In this document: positions 49,375 to 57,752 of the stretch, piece after piece
How positions within the stretch are numbered: position 1 is the first letter of the stretch
Layout of the letters: every line of letters starts with the position of its first letter
Origin: Colivivens sp963640465
GTDB lineage: Bacteria > Bacteroidota > Bacteroidia > Bacteroidales > Bacteroidaceae
Assembly: GCA_963640465.1 (NCBI GenBank)
Contig: CAVHYP010000001.1
Coordinates: forward strand, 50,127-114,126
Reading direction: 5' to 3'
DNA: 64,000 nucleotides
Position numbers and translations under genes: made by a program
Notes under the pieces: model-generated
The model's input: the letters and a program-made list of their open reading frames with translations, nothing else
Told to the model about the DNA's origin: nothing
Database searches by the model: none

Positions 49375-50299
49375 TTCTAATCTGGTCTAAAGTGATTCCT
49401 AATACGTCGCAAATGAGGGCTTCGCGGGCATAGAGCCCGTTTTGTGCCTGCTGGAAGTAGTAGGCGTGTGGCGACTCGTCGACATCGTATTCAATCTCGT
49501 TTACGCGTGGCAGCGGATGGAGTATCTTCATGTTTTCCTTGCACTTGCCCAGCATGTCGGCACGCAGGATATAGGCGTCTTTCACTCGCTCATACTCCAT
49601 GAGGTCGGTGAATCGCTCTTTCTGCACGCGGGTCATGTAGATGATGTCGGCATCGGCTATCGTGTCTTCGGTGAAGTCCTGCTGTTCTACGAACTTGATT
49701 CCTTCCCGACGACAGAATTCTTTGTATTCCTCGGGCATTTCCAGTTCCTTCGGTGCAATGAAATGGAAGGTTGGGTTGTAGGGCTTCATTGTCATGAGCA
49801 ATGAGTGGACTGTGCGTCCGTATTTCAGGTCGCCCACAAGGTAGATGGTCAGGTTCTCCAGTGTTCCTTGGGTCTTGTAGATGCTGTAGAGGTCGAGCAT
49901 CGTCTGCGACGGGTGGAGGTTGCTTCCGTCGCCAGCGTTGATGATTGGCACGTTTGTCACCTCACTTGCGTAGAGCGCTGCTCCCTCAAGTCGGTGGCGC
50001 ATGACGATGACGTCGGCGTAGTTGCTCACCATCTTTATTGTGTCCTTCAGAGTTTCCCCTTTTGATGAACTTGTGACTTTCGGATCGGTGAATCCGATGA
50101 CCTTGGCTCCCAATCTGTTGGCTGCGGTTTCAAATGAAAGTCGGGTACGTGTTGACGGCTCGAAGAAGAGTGTAGCCACGATTTTGCCTGTGAGCAAAGT
50201 ACGGTTTGGCTGCTTCTCGAATTCCAATGCCATGTCGAGGAGGTACTGTATCTTTTCCTTTGAGTAATCCGCTATCGATACTATACTTCTGTTTTCCAT
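49364..50299 (-). CDS. pyrB: aspartate carbamoyltransferase catalytic subunit
   Basis: Condenses carbamoyl phosphate and aspartate in pyrimidine synthesis. The 311-residue protein has the carbamoyl-phosphate loop FFEPSTRTRLSFE near residue 50, later SSKGE, and the HPLPRVNEI motif near 265. The start at 50299 (MENRSIVSIADYSKE) is typical, and a -7 element sits 27 bases upstream. First gene of a leftward set pyrB-pyrI-ileS-lspA-DUF4296-yraN with overlaps or gaps of 15 bases or fewer. No pyrimidine-specific leader or attenuator was seen in the short 5' region. Confidence 0.97.
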   Translation of the reverse strand: MENRSIVSIADYSKEKIQYLLDMALEFEKQPNRTLLTGKIVATLFFEPSTRTRLSFETAANRLGAKVIGFTDPKVTSSSKGETLKDTIKMVSNYADVIVMRHRLEGAALYASEVTNVPIINAGDGSNLHPSQTMLDLYSIYKTQGTLENLTIYLVGDLKYGRTVHSLLMTMKPYNPTFHFIAPKELEMPEEYKEFCRREGIKFVEQQDFTEDTIADADIIYMTRVQKERFTDLMEYERVKDAYILRADMLGKCKENMKILHPLPRVNEIEYDVDESPHAYYFQQAQNGLYAREALICDVLGITLDQIRNEK

Positions 50300-50325
50300 C
50301 TCTTTTTGCGTTGTTAAAAACCGTG

Positions 50326-50333
50326 CAAAGATA
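50326..50333 (-). promoter_or_regulatory. -7 element of the pyrB operon
   Basis: TATCTTTG on the minus strand; no TTTG at the proper distance. Confidence 0.6.
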
Positions 50334-50616
50334 AGGAAAAAAAGCGAGCCGCTTGTTGTGCTGTCGATGAATTCTTTGGTTGATGGCATGATTTTGGCAT
50401 GAAAACAATGTGTTTGCTTAGTTGCGGTTTCGATTTATGACCTGTGTTTGCTCCTTTGCCTACAGATTTTCGTGCGGCTTGACGGTGGGTATTGGTACAG
50501 AAAATGTCAGCGTGCATGAAGTGGGGAAAATGTGGCGCGACTGTTCTCGGCAGGTGCGGAAATCGGTGCTTCTTTATAAAATAATAGGTGATTCGTCTAC
50601 TTTTGTCGGTTCTGAT

Positions 50617-50647
50617 TTTGTGGGTTTGATGAATTGTTGTACCTTTG
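50617..50647 (+). promoter_or_regulatory. promoter of pheT
   Basis: TTTG (50617-50620), 19-base spacer, TACCTTTG (50640-50647). The leader is about 95 bases and contains a 22-codon frame (50657-50725). Confidence 0.85.
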
Positions 50648-50749
50648 TGGGTTGGAATGGGTATTGTGCGGCGGACTGTCCGTTTGTGTGGTCCTTGCAT
50701 GGAACAATGCTTGTTTTTCATATGACGTAGAGTAAAAACAGAATAGAAT

Positions 50750-53254
50750 ATGAACGTTAGTTATAAATGGCTGAAGGAATATGTCGACTTCGACATGTCT
50801 CCCGACGAGGTGTCAAAGGCTCTTACAAGCGTAGGCTTGGAAGTGGAGAGCCTTGAGGAAGTGCAGTCAATCAAAGGCGGACTGGCAGGATTGGTCGTGG
50901 CACAGGTGCTTACCTGTGAACCCCATCCCAACAGCGACCACATGCACGTGTGCACCGTTGGTTTGGGTAACGGCAAAACCGAACAGATTGTCTGTGGCGC
51001 AGCAAACTGCCGCCAGGGATTGAAGACCATAGCTGCTACGCTTGGTACGAAACTGTATGACGGTGACAAAGAATTCACCATCAAGAAATCGAAGCTGCGC
51101 GGAATCGAGTCAAACGGAATGCTCTGTGCAGAAGATGAGATAGGAATCGGAACCAGTCACGACGGCATCATCGAACTGCCGGAAGACACTGTGGTCGGTA
51201 CTCCTGCCGCACAGTATTACGGACTTGAGAGCGACTACGTGATTGGTATCGGAATCACTCCGAACCACTCCGACGCCTGCAGCCATTGGGGCGTTGCCCG
51301 TGACCTTTACGCATATCTCCGCCAGAATGGCTACGCGACAAGTCTGCACCGTCCAAGTGTGGATGACTTCAAGGTTGATTCCCACGACCTCCCGATCGAG
51401 ATTGAGGTGGATCAGACCGAGGCTTGTCCACGTTATGTGGCAGTTTCAATCAAGGGCTGCGAAGTGAAGGAATCTCCGAAATGGCTGAAGGACAAACTGA
51501 GCGTGATTGGTCTGCGCCCGATAAACAATATCGTGGACATCACCAACTATATAATGATGGCATACGGACAGCCTTTGCACTGTTTTGATGCCGACATGAT
51601 AAAAGGCCAAAAGGTGGTAGTGAAGACCATGCCCGAAGGCACACCGTTCGTCACTCTCGACGGAGTGGAACACAAACTCTCCGACCACGACCTTGCAATC
51701 TGCAATGTGGAAGAACCGATGTGCATAGCCGGAGTGTTCGGCGGAAAGGGTAGTGGTACTTATGAAACCACTAAGGATGTGCTCTTCGAATCAGCCTATT
51801 TCCATCCAACATGGATAAGGAAAAGTGCACGACGCCACGGACTTCAGACAGATGCCAGCTACCGTTTCGAACGCGGCATTGACCCCGACGGACAGATCTA
51901 TGCAGTGAAGATGGCTGCAAAGATGGCAAAGGAACTGGCTGGCGGCGAAATCGCAATGGAAATTGTGGATGTGAAGAACGACAATCTGCCGAAGGATGCC
52001 ACAGTGGAACTGGAATATCAGTATCTTTGGGACCTTGCAGGAAAAGTGATTCCGGCAGAGACAGTCAAGTCAATCTGCGTGGACCTCGGAATGAAAGTGC
52101 TTTCAGAAACCGAACAGACAGTGATCCTTCAGGTTCCGGCATACAGAGTGGACGTGACCCGTCCTTGCGACATCGTGGAGGAAGTGCTTCGCGTGTACGG
52201 ATATAATAATGTGGAAATACCTACACAGCTCAAGTCATCGCTCACAATCAAAGGTGACCTCGACAAGTCGTACAAACTGCAGAATCTTATCGGCGAGCAG
52301 CTGGTGGGCTGTGGATTCAACGAGATTTTGAACAACTCACTTACAAAGACTTCCTACTACGACGGAATGGAGACCTACAAGCCCGAGAATCTTGTGCGTC
52401 TTATGAATCCGCTGAGTGCAGACCTCGGCGTCATGCGCCAGACACTGCTCTTCGGAGGACTGGAGTGCATCATCCACAACACCAACCGTCAGATGCCCGA
52501 CCTGAAATTCTTTGAGTTCGGCAATTGCTACTACTGCGATGCAGCGAAGAAGAATCCGGAGAAGGTGGAAGTGAGCAATGCGCAGACATCAAAGATTGTC
52601 CTCTCGGGCTATTCCGAGGACTTCCATCTCGGACTTTGGGTGACAGGCAACCGCGTGAAAGGCAGTTGGACTCATGCCGACGAGGAGTCAAGTGTCTATG
52701 AACTGAAGGCATACGTGCTCAACATCCTCCGTCGCGTAGGTGCACCATTCGGTGCACTCGTGATTTCTGAAGAGTCAAACGATGTTTGGGCAAAGTCAAC
52801 GAAAATTAGCCAAAAGGGTGGCAAGACCATAGTACAGTTTGGAATCGTAAGCAAGAAGCAGGCGAAGAAACTCGATATCGATGCACCAGTCTACTTTGCC
52901 GATTTCAATTGGAACAATCTCGTGAAACTTGTGAAAGGCAAGAATGTGACATTCTACGACATTCCTAAGTTCCCTGCAGTGAGCCGTGACCTCGCACTCC
53001 TGCTCGACAAGAAAGTGGAATTTGCAGAGATAGAGGCTGCTGCCTACGGAGCCGAGCGCAAGCTCCTCCGCGAAGTGAAACTCTTTGATGTGTATGATGG
53101 CAAGAACCTCGAGGAAGGCAAGAAGTCGTATGCAGTCAACTTCACCCTTCAGAGCGATGAGAAGACACTCAACGACAAGGCTATCGAGGCAGTCATGAAC
53201 AAGATTGAGCAGGCAATAGTCAAGGCAACCGGAGCTGTTGTGCGTGGTAAATGA
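50750..53254 (+). CDS. pheT: phenylalanyl-tRNA synthetase beta subunit
   Basis: An 834-residue subunit of the alpha2-beta2 enzyme that charges tRNA-Phe and edits mischarged tyrosine. Domains: N-terminal tRNA-binding EMAP-like fold (about 40-150; VVAQVLTCEPHPNSDHMHVC), B3/B4 editing domain (about 205-385; GLRPINNIVDITNYIMMAYG), B5 (about 410-480), the catalytic-like core, and the C-terminal anticodon-binding fold (about 735-834; FPAVSRDLALLLDK). The alpha subunit pheS is not adjacent, as usual in Bacteroidetes. Confidence 0.97.
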   Translation: MNVSYKWLKEYVDFDMSPDEVSKALTSVGLEVESLEEVQSIKGGLAGLVVAQVLTCEPHPNSDHMHVCTVGLGNGKTEQIVCGAANCRQGLKTIAATLGTKLYDGDKEFTIKKSKLRGIESNGMLCAEDEIGIGTSHDGIIELPEDTVVGTPAAQYYGLESDYVIGIGITPNHSDACSHWGVARDLYAYLRQNGYATSLHRPSVDDFKVDSHDLPIEIEVDQTEACPRYVAVSIKGCEVKESPKWLKDKLSVIGLRPINNIVDITNYIMMAYGQPLHCFDADMIKGQKVVVKTMPEGTPFVTLDGVEHKLSDHDLAICNVEEPMCIAGVFGGKGSGTYETTKDVLFESAYFHPTWIRKSARRHGLQTDASYRFERGIDPDGQIYAVKMAAKMAKELAGGEIAMEIVDVKNDNLPKDATVELEYQYLWDLAGKVIPAETVKSICVDLGMKVLSETEQTVILQVPAYRVDVTRPCDIVEEVLRVYGYNNVEIPTQLKSSLTIKGDLDKSYKLQNLIGEQLVGCGFNEILNNSLTKTSYYDGMETYKPENLVRLMNPLSADLGVMRQTLLFGGLECIIHNTNRQMPDLKFFEFGNCYYCDAAKKNPEKVEVSNAQTSKIVLSGYSEDFHLGLWVTGNRVKGSWTHADEESSVYELKAYVLNILRRVGAPFGALVISEESNDVWAKSTKISQKGGKTIVQFGIVSKKQAKKLDIDAPVYFADFNWNNLVKLVKGKNVTFYDIPKFPAVSRDLALLLDKKVEFAEIEAAAYGAERKLLREVKLFDVYDGKNLEEGKKSYAVNFTLQSDEKTLNDKAIEAVMNKIEQAIVKATGAVVRGK

Positions 53255-53376
53255 AAATGCACAAGAGACTTTGTATGAAGGTATATGACTAGAAAATAGA
53301 CTTTGCCTTGCAAAATCATGAGAGAAAAGGATTTTGATATAGAAACCAATACGAATATAGATAATAACAATAAATA

Positions 53377-54108
53377 ATGGGAAGAGCGTTTGAATTTAGA
53401 AAAGCCCGTAAATTAAAGAGATGGGGCAACATGGCCAAGACCTTTACTCGCCTTGGCAAGCAGATAGCAATTGCAGTAGCAGAAGGTGGACCAGAACCAG
53501 ACAACAACGCACACTTGCGTGCCGTCATCGCTACATGTCGTCATGAGAACATGCCAAAAGACAATATCGACCGTGCAATCAAGAATGCAATTGGCAAAGA
53601 CAAGTCAGCATGGAAGACAATGACATACGAAGGCTACGGACCTCACGGAGTGGCTGTGTTCGTAGATACACTGACTGACAACACTACACGTACTGTAGCC
53701 GATGTCCGCAGCGTATTCAACAAATTCAGTGGAACACTCGGTACGATGGGTTCTCTTGCTTATCTCTTCGACCACTATGCAACATTCTCATTCAAGAAAG
53801 CAGAGGGAGTGGACATGGACGAGATGATTCTCGACCTTATCGACTACGGAGTGAACGACGATTACGACGAGGAGACTGACGAGGATAAGGACGAAACCAT
53901 CATCACCATCTATGGCGACCCAAAGAGTTTTGCACAGATTCAGAAGTATCTTGAGGATCACAAGTACGAAATCACATCAGCCGAATTCACTTATGTGCCA
54001 AACGACCTGAAGGAAGTAACCGACGAGCAGCACGAAACAATCGACAAGATGGTGGAACGCCTCGAAGAGTTTGACGACGTACAGAACGTCTATACCAACA
54101 TGAAATAG
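53377..54108 (+). CDS. YebC/PmpR family protein
   Basis: A 243-residue cytoplasmic protein of the TACO1/YebC family, with the strongly conserved start MGRAFEFRKARKLKRWGNMA, then TRLGKQIAIAVAEGGPEPDN and MPKDNIDRAIKNA. Members are described as DNA-binding regulators and, more recently, as factors easing translation of proline-rich stretches. C-terminal acidic region (DDYDEETDEDKDETI). Spaced 122 bases from pheT and probably independently expressed. Confidence 0.95.
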   Translation: MGRAFEFRKARKLKRWGNMAKTFTRLGKQIAIAVAEGGPEPDNNAHLRAVIATCRHENMPKDNIDRAIKNAIGKDKSAWKTMTYEGYGPHGVAVFVDTLTDNTTRTVADVRSVFNKFSGTLGTMGSLAYLFDHYATFSFKKAEGVDMDEMILDLIDYGVNDDYDEETDEDKDETIITIYGDPKSFAQIQKYLEDHKYEITSAEFTYVPNDLKEVTDEQHETIDKMVERLEEFDDVQNVYTNMK

Positions 54109-54202
54109 TAGGGCAGTGCAGGCACCATTGCCGGCTTGTCCTTTTTATGAGACGGGTCCGATTCTGATAGATGAATCAATGTGACCAACCATAAGGCTAC
54201 GG

Positions 54203-54266
54203 GAAGTTAAGCAATGAGTTTCGGGTGGCAGCATTCCAGCTTATTCTTAACTTCTTTGTATTTTTC
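54203..54266 (+). terminator. probable terminator of yebC
   Basis: GAAGTTAAG (54203-54211) pairs with CTTAACTTC (54246-54254), with smaller internal pairing, followed by TTTGTATTTTTC. Confidence 0.55.
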
Positions 54267-54320
54267 ATGAAGGTGGCAGTCATGTTGCGGGTAACAAGGT
54301 GAGATTGCATAAGAAGCAAC

Positions 54321-54474
54321 ACATCAACGTTTGTTTGGCAACATGTCAATGGTTGCATGACAAAATGTCTCTGCTTATATAACGATATGTCAGCGGTTGT
54401 ATGGCAACATATCAGCGGTCGTACGACAATGCATTAACGGTTGTACGGCAATACGCCAAAGGTTGCATAACAAA
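54321..54474 (+). repeat. seven-unit degenerate 22-base tandem tract
   Basis: Units at 54321, 54343, 54365, 54387, 54409, 54431 and 54453, each exactly 22 bases, for example atgtcaatggttgcatgaca, atgtcagcggttgtatggca, atatcagcggtcgtacgaca (first 20 bases shown). Strong substitution between copies, no length change. Confidence 0.95.
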
Positions 54475-54562
54475 CAACTGGACAACGATTCCGTTAGAGG
54501 CAATAAATTGAAGATTGCATAAGAAACAACAAGGTAATAATCATATTATATATAATAATAAG

Positions 54563-54841
54563 GTGAAGACGGTTTATAAAACCCAGGGCACATGCTCAAG
54601 TGCCATAGAACTGGATGTGGACGACAATCACATTGTTCAGAGCGTCAGTTTCATCGGTGGCTGTCCTGGCAACACACAAGGAGTGTCAATGCTTGTAAGG
54701 GGAGTGAAGGCGGAAGACGTAATCAGTCGTCTGCAGGGAATACGTTGCGGATACAAAAGCACTTCATGTCCCGATCAACTATCGTGCGCTCTGACTGAGG
54801 CAATACAGAAGGTGGAAGAGGACAAGAAAAACAGACTATAA
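54563..54841 (+). CDS. TSCPD domain protein (TIGR03905 type)
   Basis: A 92-residue protein with the pattern TCSSAIELDVDDNHIVQSV, GGCPGNTQGVS and the eponymous TSCPDQL motif. The cysteines suggest metal or redox binding; function unknown, though TSCPD domains also occur at the end of some ribonucleotide reductases. There is no ATG: I choose the GTG at 54563 because MKTVYKTQGTCS then matches the family's usual start. A TTG at 54515 would add 16 residues encoded by repeat sequence. Confidence 0.85.
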   Translation: MKTVYKTQGTCSSAIELDVDDNHIVQSVSFIGGCPGNTQGVSMLVRGVKAEDVISRLQGIRCGYKSTSCPDQLSCALTEAIQKVEEDKKNRL

Positions 54842-54870
54842 CCCATCAATCAGTCATCAATAATCCATTA

Positions 54871-55320
54871 ATGATCCGTCAGATGAATACAATTATGACT
54901 ATTCTAAGGAAAACAGGTGGTGTGGGCTTGCTCTATCTCTCACTTGTCGCAGTGCTTTTGCTCGCTTCATGCCAGGAGTCAAAGCGTGACCGCATCGAGC
55001 GTGAGGCACGTGAATACACGGAGAAAAACTGCCCGCGTGCAGAACTCCAGGACATCATCTATCTGGACAGTCTGGTTTGCCATAACGACAGCAACGACAA
55101 CTATGTCTATTACTATTCAGTAAAGGCAGATTCCACGATGATTGAGCAGATGAAGTCGGGATATGACGATGCGCGCAAGCTCCTGCTCAAGGGAATACGC
55201 AACTCCATTGACCTGCGTTACATCAAGGAGGAACGGTTGAACATCATCTATGCCTATTATGATGCCGCAACTCATAAGAAAATCCAGGAGTATGTGTTTA
55301 CTCCCGAGGAATATGAATAG
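54871..55320 (+). CDS. small lipoprotein of unknown function
   Basis: A 149-residue lipoprotein with hydrophobic segment and lipobox (GLLYLSLVAVLLLASC, Cys at about residue 33) and a charged mature part (ESKRDRIEREAREYTEKNCP, later YIKEERLNIIYAYYDAATHK). No family recognised. Starts are possible at 54871, 54883 or 54895; the last gives a signal peptide of usual length. It follows the TSCPD gene by 29 bases and may be co-transcribed. Confidence 0.65.
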   Translation: MIRQMNTIMTILRKTGGVGLLYLSLVAVLLLASCQESKRDRIEREAREYTEKNCPRAELQDIIYLDSLVCHNDSNDNYVYYYSVKADSTMIEQMKSGYDDARKLLLKGIRNSIDLRYIKEERLNIIYAYYDAATHKKIQEYVFTPEEYE

Positions 55321-55446
55321 AATTGGGGCGGATTTAATAATTTAAACCCAATCTTGAGAAAAGATGTCATTGCTTTCTCTACTTGGCATTTTGACTGTGT
55401 GCGAACACAATAAAACAACTTTTTCTTCATTTTCCTTCATAAAACT

Positions 55447-55477
55447 ATTGCTGAATAATAAATTAGCCGTAACTTTG
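55447..55477 (+). promoter_or_regulatory. promoter of the winged-helix gene
   Basis: ATTG (55447-55450, one mismatch), 19-base spacer, TAACTTTG (55470-55477). Confidence 0.7.
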
Positions 55478-55537
55478 CATCGTGATTCAGGTCACATGGG
55501 TTTTAAGCGAATGATTTAACATTAAAGTAAAAAGATT

Positions 55538-55747
55538 ATGTTGCAAGAAAAAGCAGGAAACATTGCAGGTCTCATTTGGAATGCATTGTCAGAGAACAAC
55601 GGACAGACTTACAAGCAGATTAAGAAGGCTACCAAGTTGGCTGAGAAAGATTTCAACCTTGGACTTGGCTGGTTGCTTCGCGAGGACAAACTTGTAGTGT
55701 CTGAGTCTGGAGACGAGAAGGATCCGTACGTTTATTCATTGAAATAA
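55538..55747 (+). CDS. winged helix-turn-helix protein (DUF2582)
   Basis: A 69-residue DNA-binding-like protein of the DUF2582 family: KAGNIAGLIWNALSENNGQT forms the first helices, YKQIKKATKLAEKDFNLGLG the recognition region and WLLREDKLVV the wing. Small and basic; targets unknown. It has its own promoter and a strong terminator, so it is a monocistronic, probably well-expressed gene. Confidence 0.88.
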   Translation: MLQEKAGNIAGLIWNALSENNGQTYKQIKKATKLAEKDFNLGLGWLLREDKLVVSESGDEKDPYVYSLK

Positions 55748-55784
55748 ACCGACGGAGTACTACCGGCCGTAGTTAGACGTATAT

Positions 55785-55827
55785 GCTGAGATGTCATGCA
55801 TTTATTGCTTGACATCTCAGCTTTTTA
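55785..55827 (+). terminator. intrinsic terminator of the winged-helix gene
   Basis: A perfect 12-base-pair stem, GCTGAGATGTCA (55785-55796) with TGACATCTCAGC (55810-55821), followed by TTTTTA. Confidence 0.95.
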
Positions 55828-55892
55828 TGTGCACATCCTCTCTTTTCTTGCTTTTTTACCATGCATTGGACTGTGGTTTCCAAATAAATTCG

Positions 55893-55900
55893 TATCTTTG
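55893..55900 (+). promoter_or_regulatory. -7 element of lepA
   Basis: TATCTTTG, 28 bases before the lepA start; the upstream half is imperfect (ATTG at a 24-base distance). Confidence 0.6.
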
Positions 55901-55927
55901 TACCAATAAATTCGATAGTAGGCTTGC

Positions 55928-57712
55928 ATGAAGAATATTAGAAACTTTTGTATCATAGCACATATTGACCACGGTAAGTCGACCTTGGCTGATAGATTGC
56001 TTGAATACACGCACACGATAAAGGTGACCGAAGGGCAGATGCTCGATGATATGGACTTGGAACGCGAACGTGGTATAACAATCAAGAGCCATGCCATTCA
56101 GATGGAATATCAGAAGGATGGAGAGACTTACACCCTGAACCTTATCGACACTCCGGGACACGTGGACTTCTCCTATGAAGTCTCAAGAAGTATTGCCGCC
56201 TGTGAGGGTGCTTTGCTTGTGGTGGATGCCACGCAAGGAGTGCAGGCACAGACCATCTCCAACCTTTATATGGCAATCGACAATGACTTGGAGATAATAC
56301 CGGTCATCAATAAATGTGACATGCCCAATGCCATGCCCGAAGAAGTGACCGACGAGATTGTTGATTTGCTCGGGTGCGACAGTGATGATATAATCCTTGC
56401 ATCAGGCAAGACTGGCTTTGGAGTAGATAAGATATTGGATGCTGTCATCGACCGCATACCAGCTCCAAAGGGTGATGAGGATGCTCCATTACAGGCATTA
56501 ATTTTTGATTCAGTGTTCAACTCTTTCCGTGGAATCATTGCATATTTCAAGATAGTGAATGGTGTGATGCGATCCGGCGAGAAAGTACGCTTCATCAATA
56601 CAAAGAAAGAATACATTGCAGAGGAAATCGGAGTCTTGAAGATGGATATGATTCCGAAGAAGGAACTGCGTACTGGAAATGTGGGCTATATAGTGTCCGG
56701 CATCAAGAATGCCACAGAGGTGAAGGTGGGAGATACCATCACAACTGTAGCCAACCCAAGTGAAAAGGCTATCGAAGGTTTCCAGGAAGTGAAACCGATG
56801 GTCTTTGCCGGAGTCTATCCGATAGAGACGGAGGAATATGAGAATTTGCGTACATCGTTGGAGAAACTGCAGTTGAATGATGCATCGCTCACGTTCCAGC
56901 ACGAGAGTTCTGCTGCATTGGGATTCGGTTTCCGTTGCGGCTTCCTTGGATTGCTGCATATGGAGATTGTGCAGGAACGTCTTGACCGCGAGTTCAACAT
57001 GAATGTCATCACCACTGTGCCCAACGTTTCCTACATGGTTTACGACAAGCATGGAGAATGTCTGGAGGTACACAACCCATCCAGTATGCCTGACCCCACT
57101 TTGATTGAACATGTCGAAGAACCATACATCAATGCCACAATCATCACTACAGCCTCTTATATCGGACCAATAATGACCTTGTGTCTCAGTAAGCGTGGTG
57201 AATTGAAGAAACAGGAGTTTATTGCCGGCAATAGGGTAGAGATACAGTTCCTTATGCCTCTTGGCGAGATTGTCATTGATTTCTACGACAAACTCAAGAG
57301 CATTAGCCGTGGTTATGCTTCGTTCGACTATCATAGTGCCGGATTCCGTCCTTCCAAATTGGTTAAGTTGGACATCCTGCTCAATGGAGAAAGCGTGGAT
57401 GCCTTGTCCACTCTCACGCATGCTGACAATGCAGTAGGCTTGGGCCGACGTATGTGTGAACGTCTGAAGGACCTGCTGCCGCGCCAGCAGTTCGACATTG
57501 CCATACAGGCTGCTATCGGAGGCAAGATAGTAGCGAGGGAGACAGTGAAACAAGTGCGCAAGGATGTGCTTGCCAAGTGTTATGGAGGTGACGTGAGCCG
57601 TAAGCGTAAATTGCTTGAGAAACAAAAAGCCGGCAAGAAGAGAATGAAGCAGATTGGCAATGTCCAGGTTCCACAGAAAGCCTTCCTTGCTGTACTCAAA
57701 CTTGATGATTAA
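55928..57712 (+). CDS. lepA: elongation factor 4 (LepA)
   Basis: A 594-residue ribosome-bound GTPase acting in translation, probably in initiation or in rescuing stalled ribosomes. G-domain motifs: AHIDHGKST (P loop), RGITIKSH (switch I), DTPGHVDF (switch II), NKCD. The LepA-specific C-terminal domain is seen in GVDALSTLTHADNA-like sequence (GESVDALSTLTHADNAVGLG) and the basic end KRKLLEKQKAGKKRMKQIG. Length is standard. Followed 40 bases later by the C10 protease gene. Confidence 0.97.
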   Translation: MKNIRNFCIIAHIDHGKSTLADRLLEYTHTIKVTEGQMLDDMDLERERGITIKSHAIQMEYQKDGETYTLNLIDTPGHVDFSYEVSRSIAACEGALLVVDATQGVQAQTISNLYMAIDNDLEIIPVINKCDMPNAMPEEVTDEIVDLLGCDSDDIILASGKTGFGVDKILDAVIDRIPAPKGDEDAPLQALIFDSVFNSFRGIIAYFKIVNGVMRSGEKVRFINTKKEYIAEEIGVLKMDMIPKKELRTGNVGYIVSGIKNATEVKVGDTITTVANPSEKAIEGFQEVKPMVFAGVYPIETEEYENLRTSLEKLQLNDASLTFQHESSAALGFGFRCGFLGLLHMEIVQERLDREFNMNVITTVPNVSYMVYDKHGECLEVHNPSSMPDPTLIEHVEEPYINATIITTASYIGPIMTLCLSKRGELKKQEFIAGNRVEIQFLMPLGEIVIDFYDKLKSISRGYASFDYHSAGFRPSKLVKLDILLNGESVDALSTLTHADNAVGLGRRMCERLKDLLPRQQFDIAIQAAIGGKIVARETVKQVRKDVLAKCYGGDVSRKRKLLEKQKAGKKRMKQIGNVQVPQKAFLAVLKLDD

Positions 57713-57752
57713 TCGAAACTCAACTATAAAAACCTTTTTAGATAAATTGAAT

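Larger units (their letters stand above)
50300..50749. other. divergent promoter region between pyrB and pheT
   Basis: Holds the pyrB -7 element on the left and the pheT promoter on the right. A 102-codon plus frame (50422-50730) overlaps the pheT promoter and has no recognisable family; not called. Confidence 0.65.
54109..54562. other. intergenic region with terminator and 22-base repeats
   Basis: About 450 bases after yebC. The left part carries an inverted repeat followed by T-rich sequence (54203-54266); the right part is dominated by a seven-unit 22-base tract (54321-54474). The word gattgcataagaa(a/g)caac occurs both at 54303 and 54513. No gene seen. Confidence 0.7.

Noticed and set aside
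50422..50730. 102-codon plus-strand frame before pheT
   Set aside because: Contains the pheT promoter and has no family resemblance.
54321..54474. Possible degenerate CRISPR array
   Set aside because: Units are contiguous and vary throughout; there is no repeat/spacer alternation and no cas gene in the window.
54515..54562. TTG-initiated N-terminal extension of the TSCPD protein
   Set aside because: Encoded by repeat DNA and not matching the family start.
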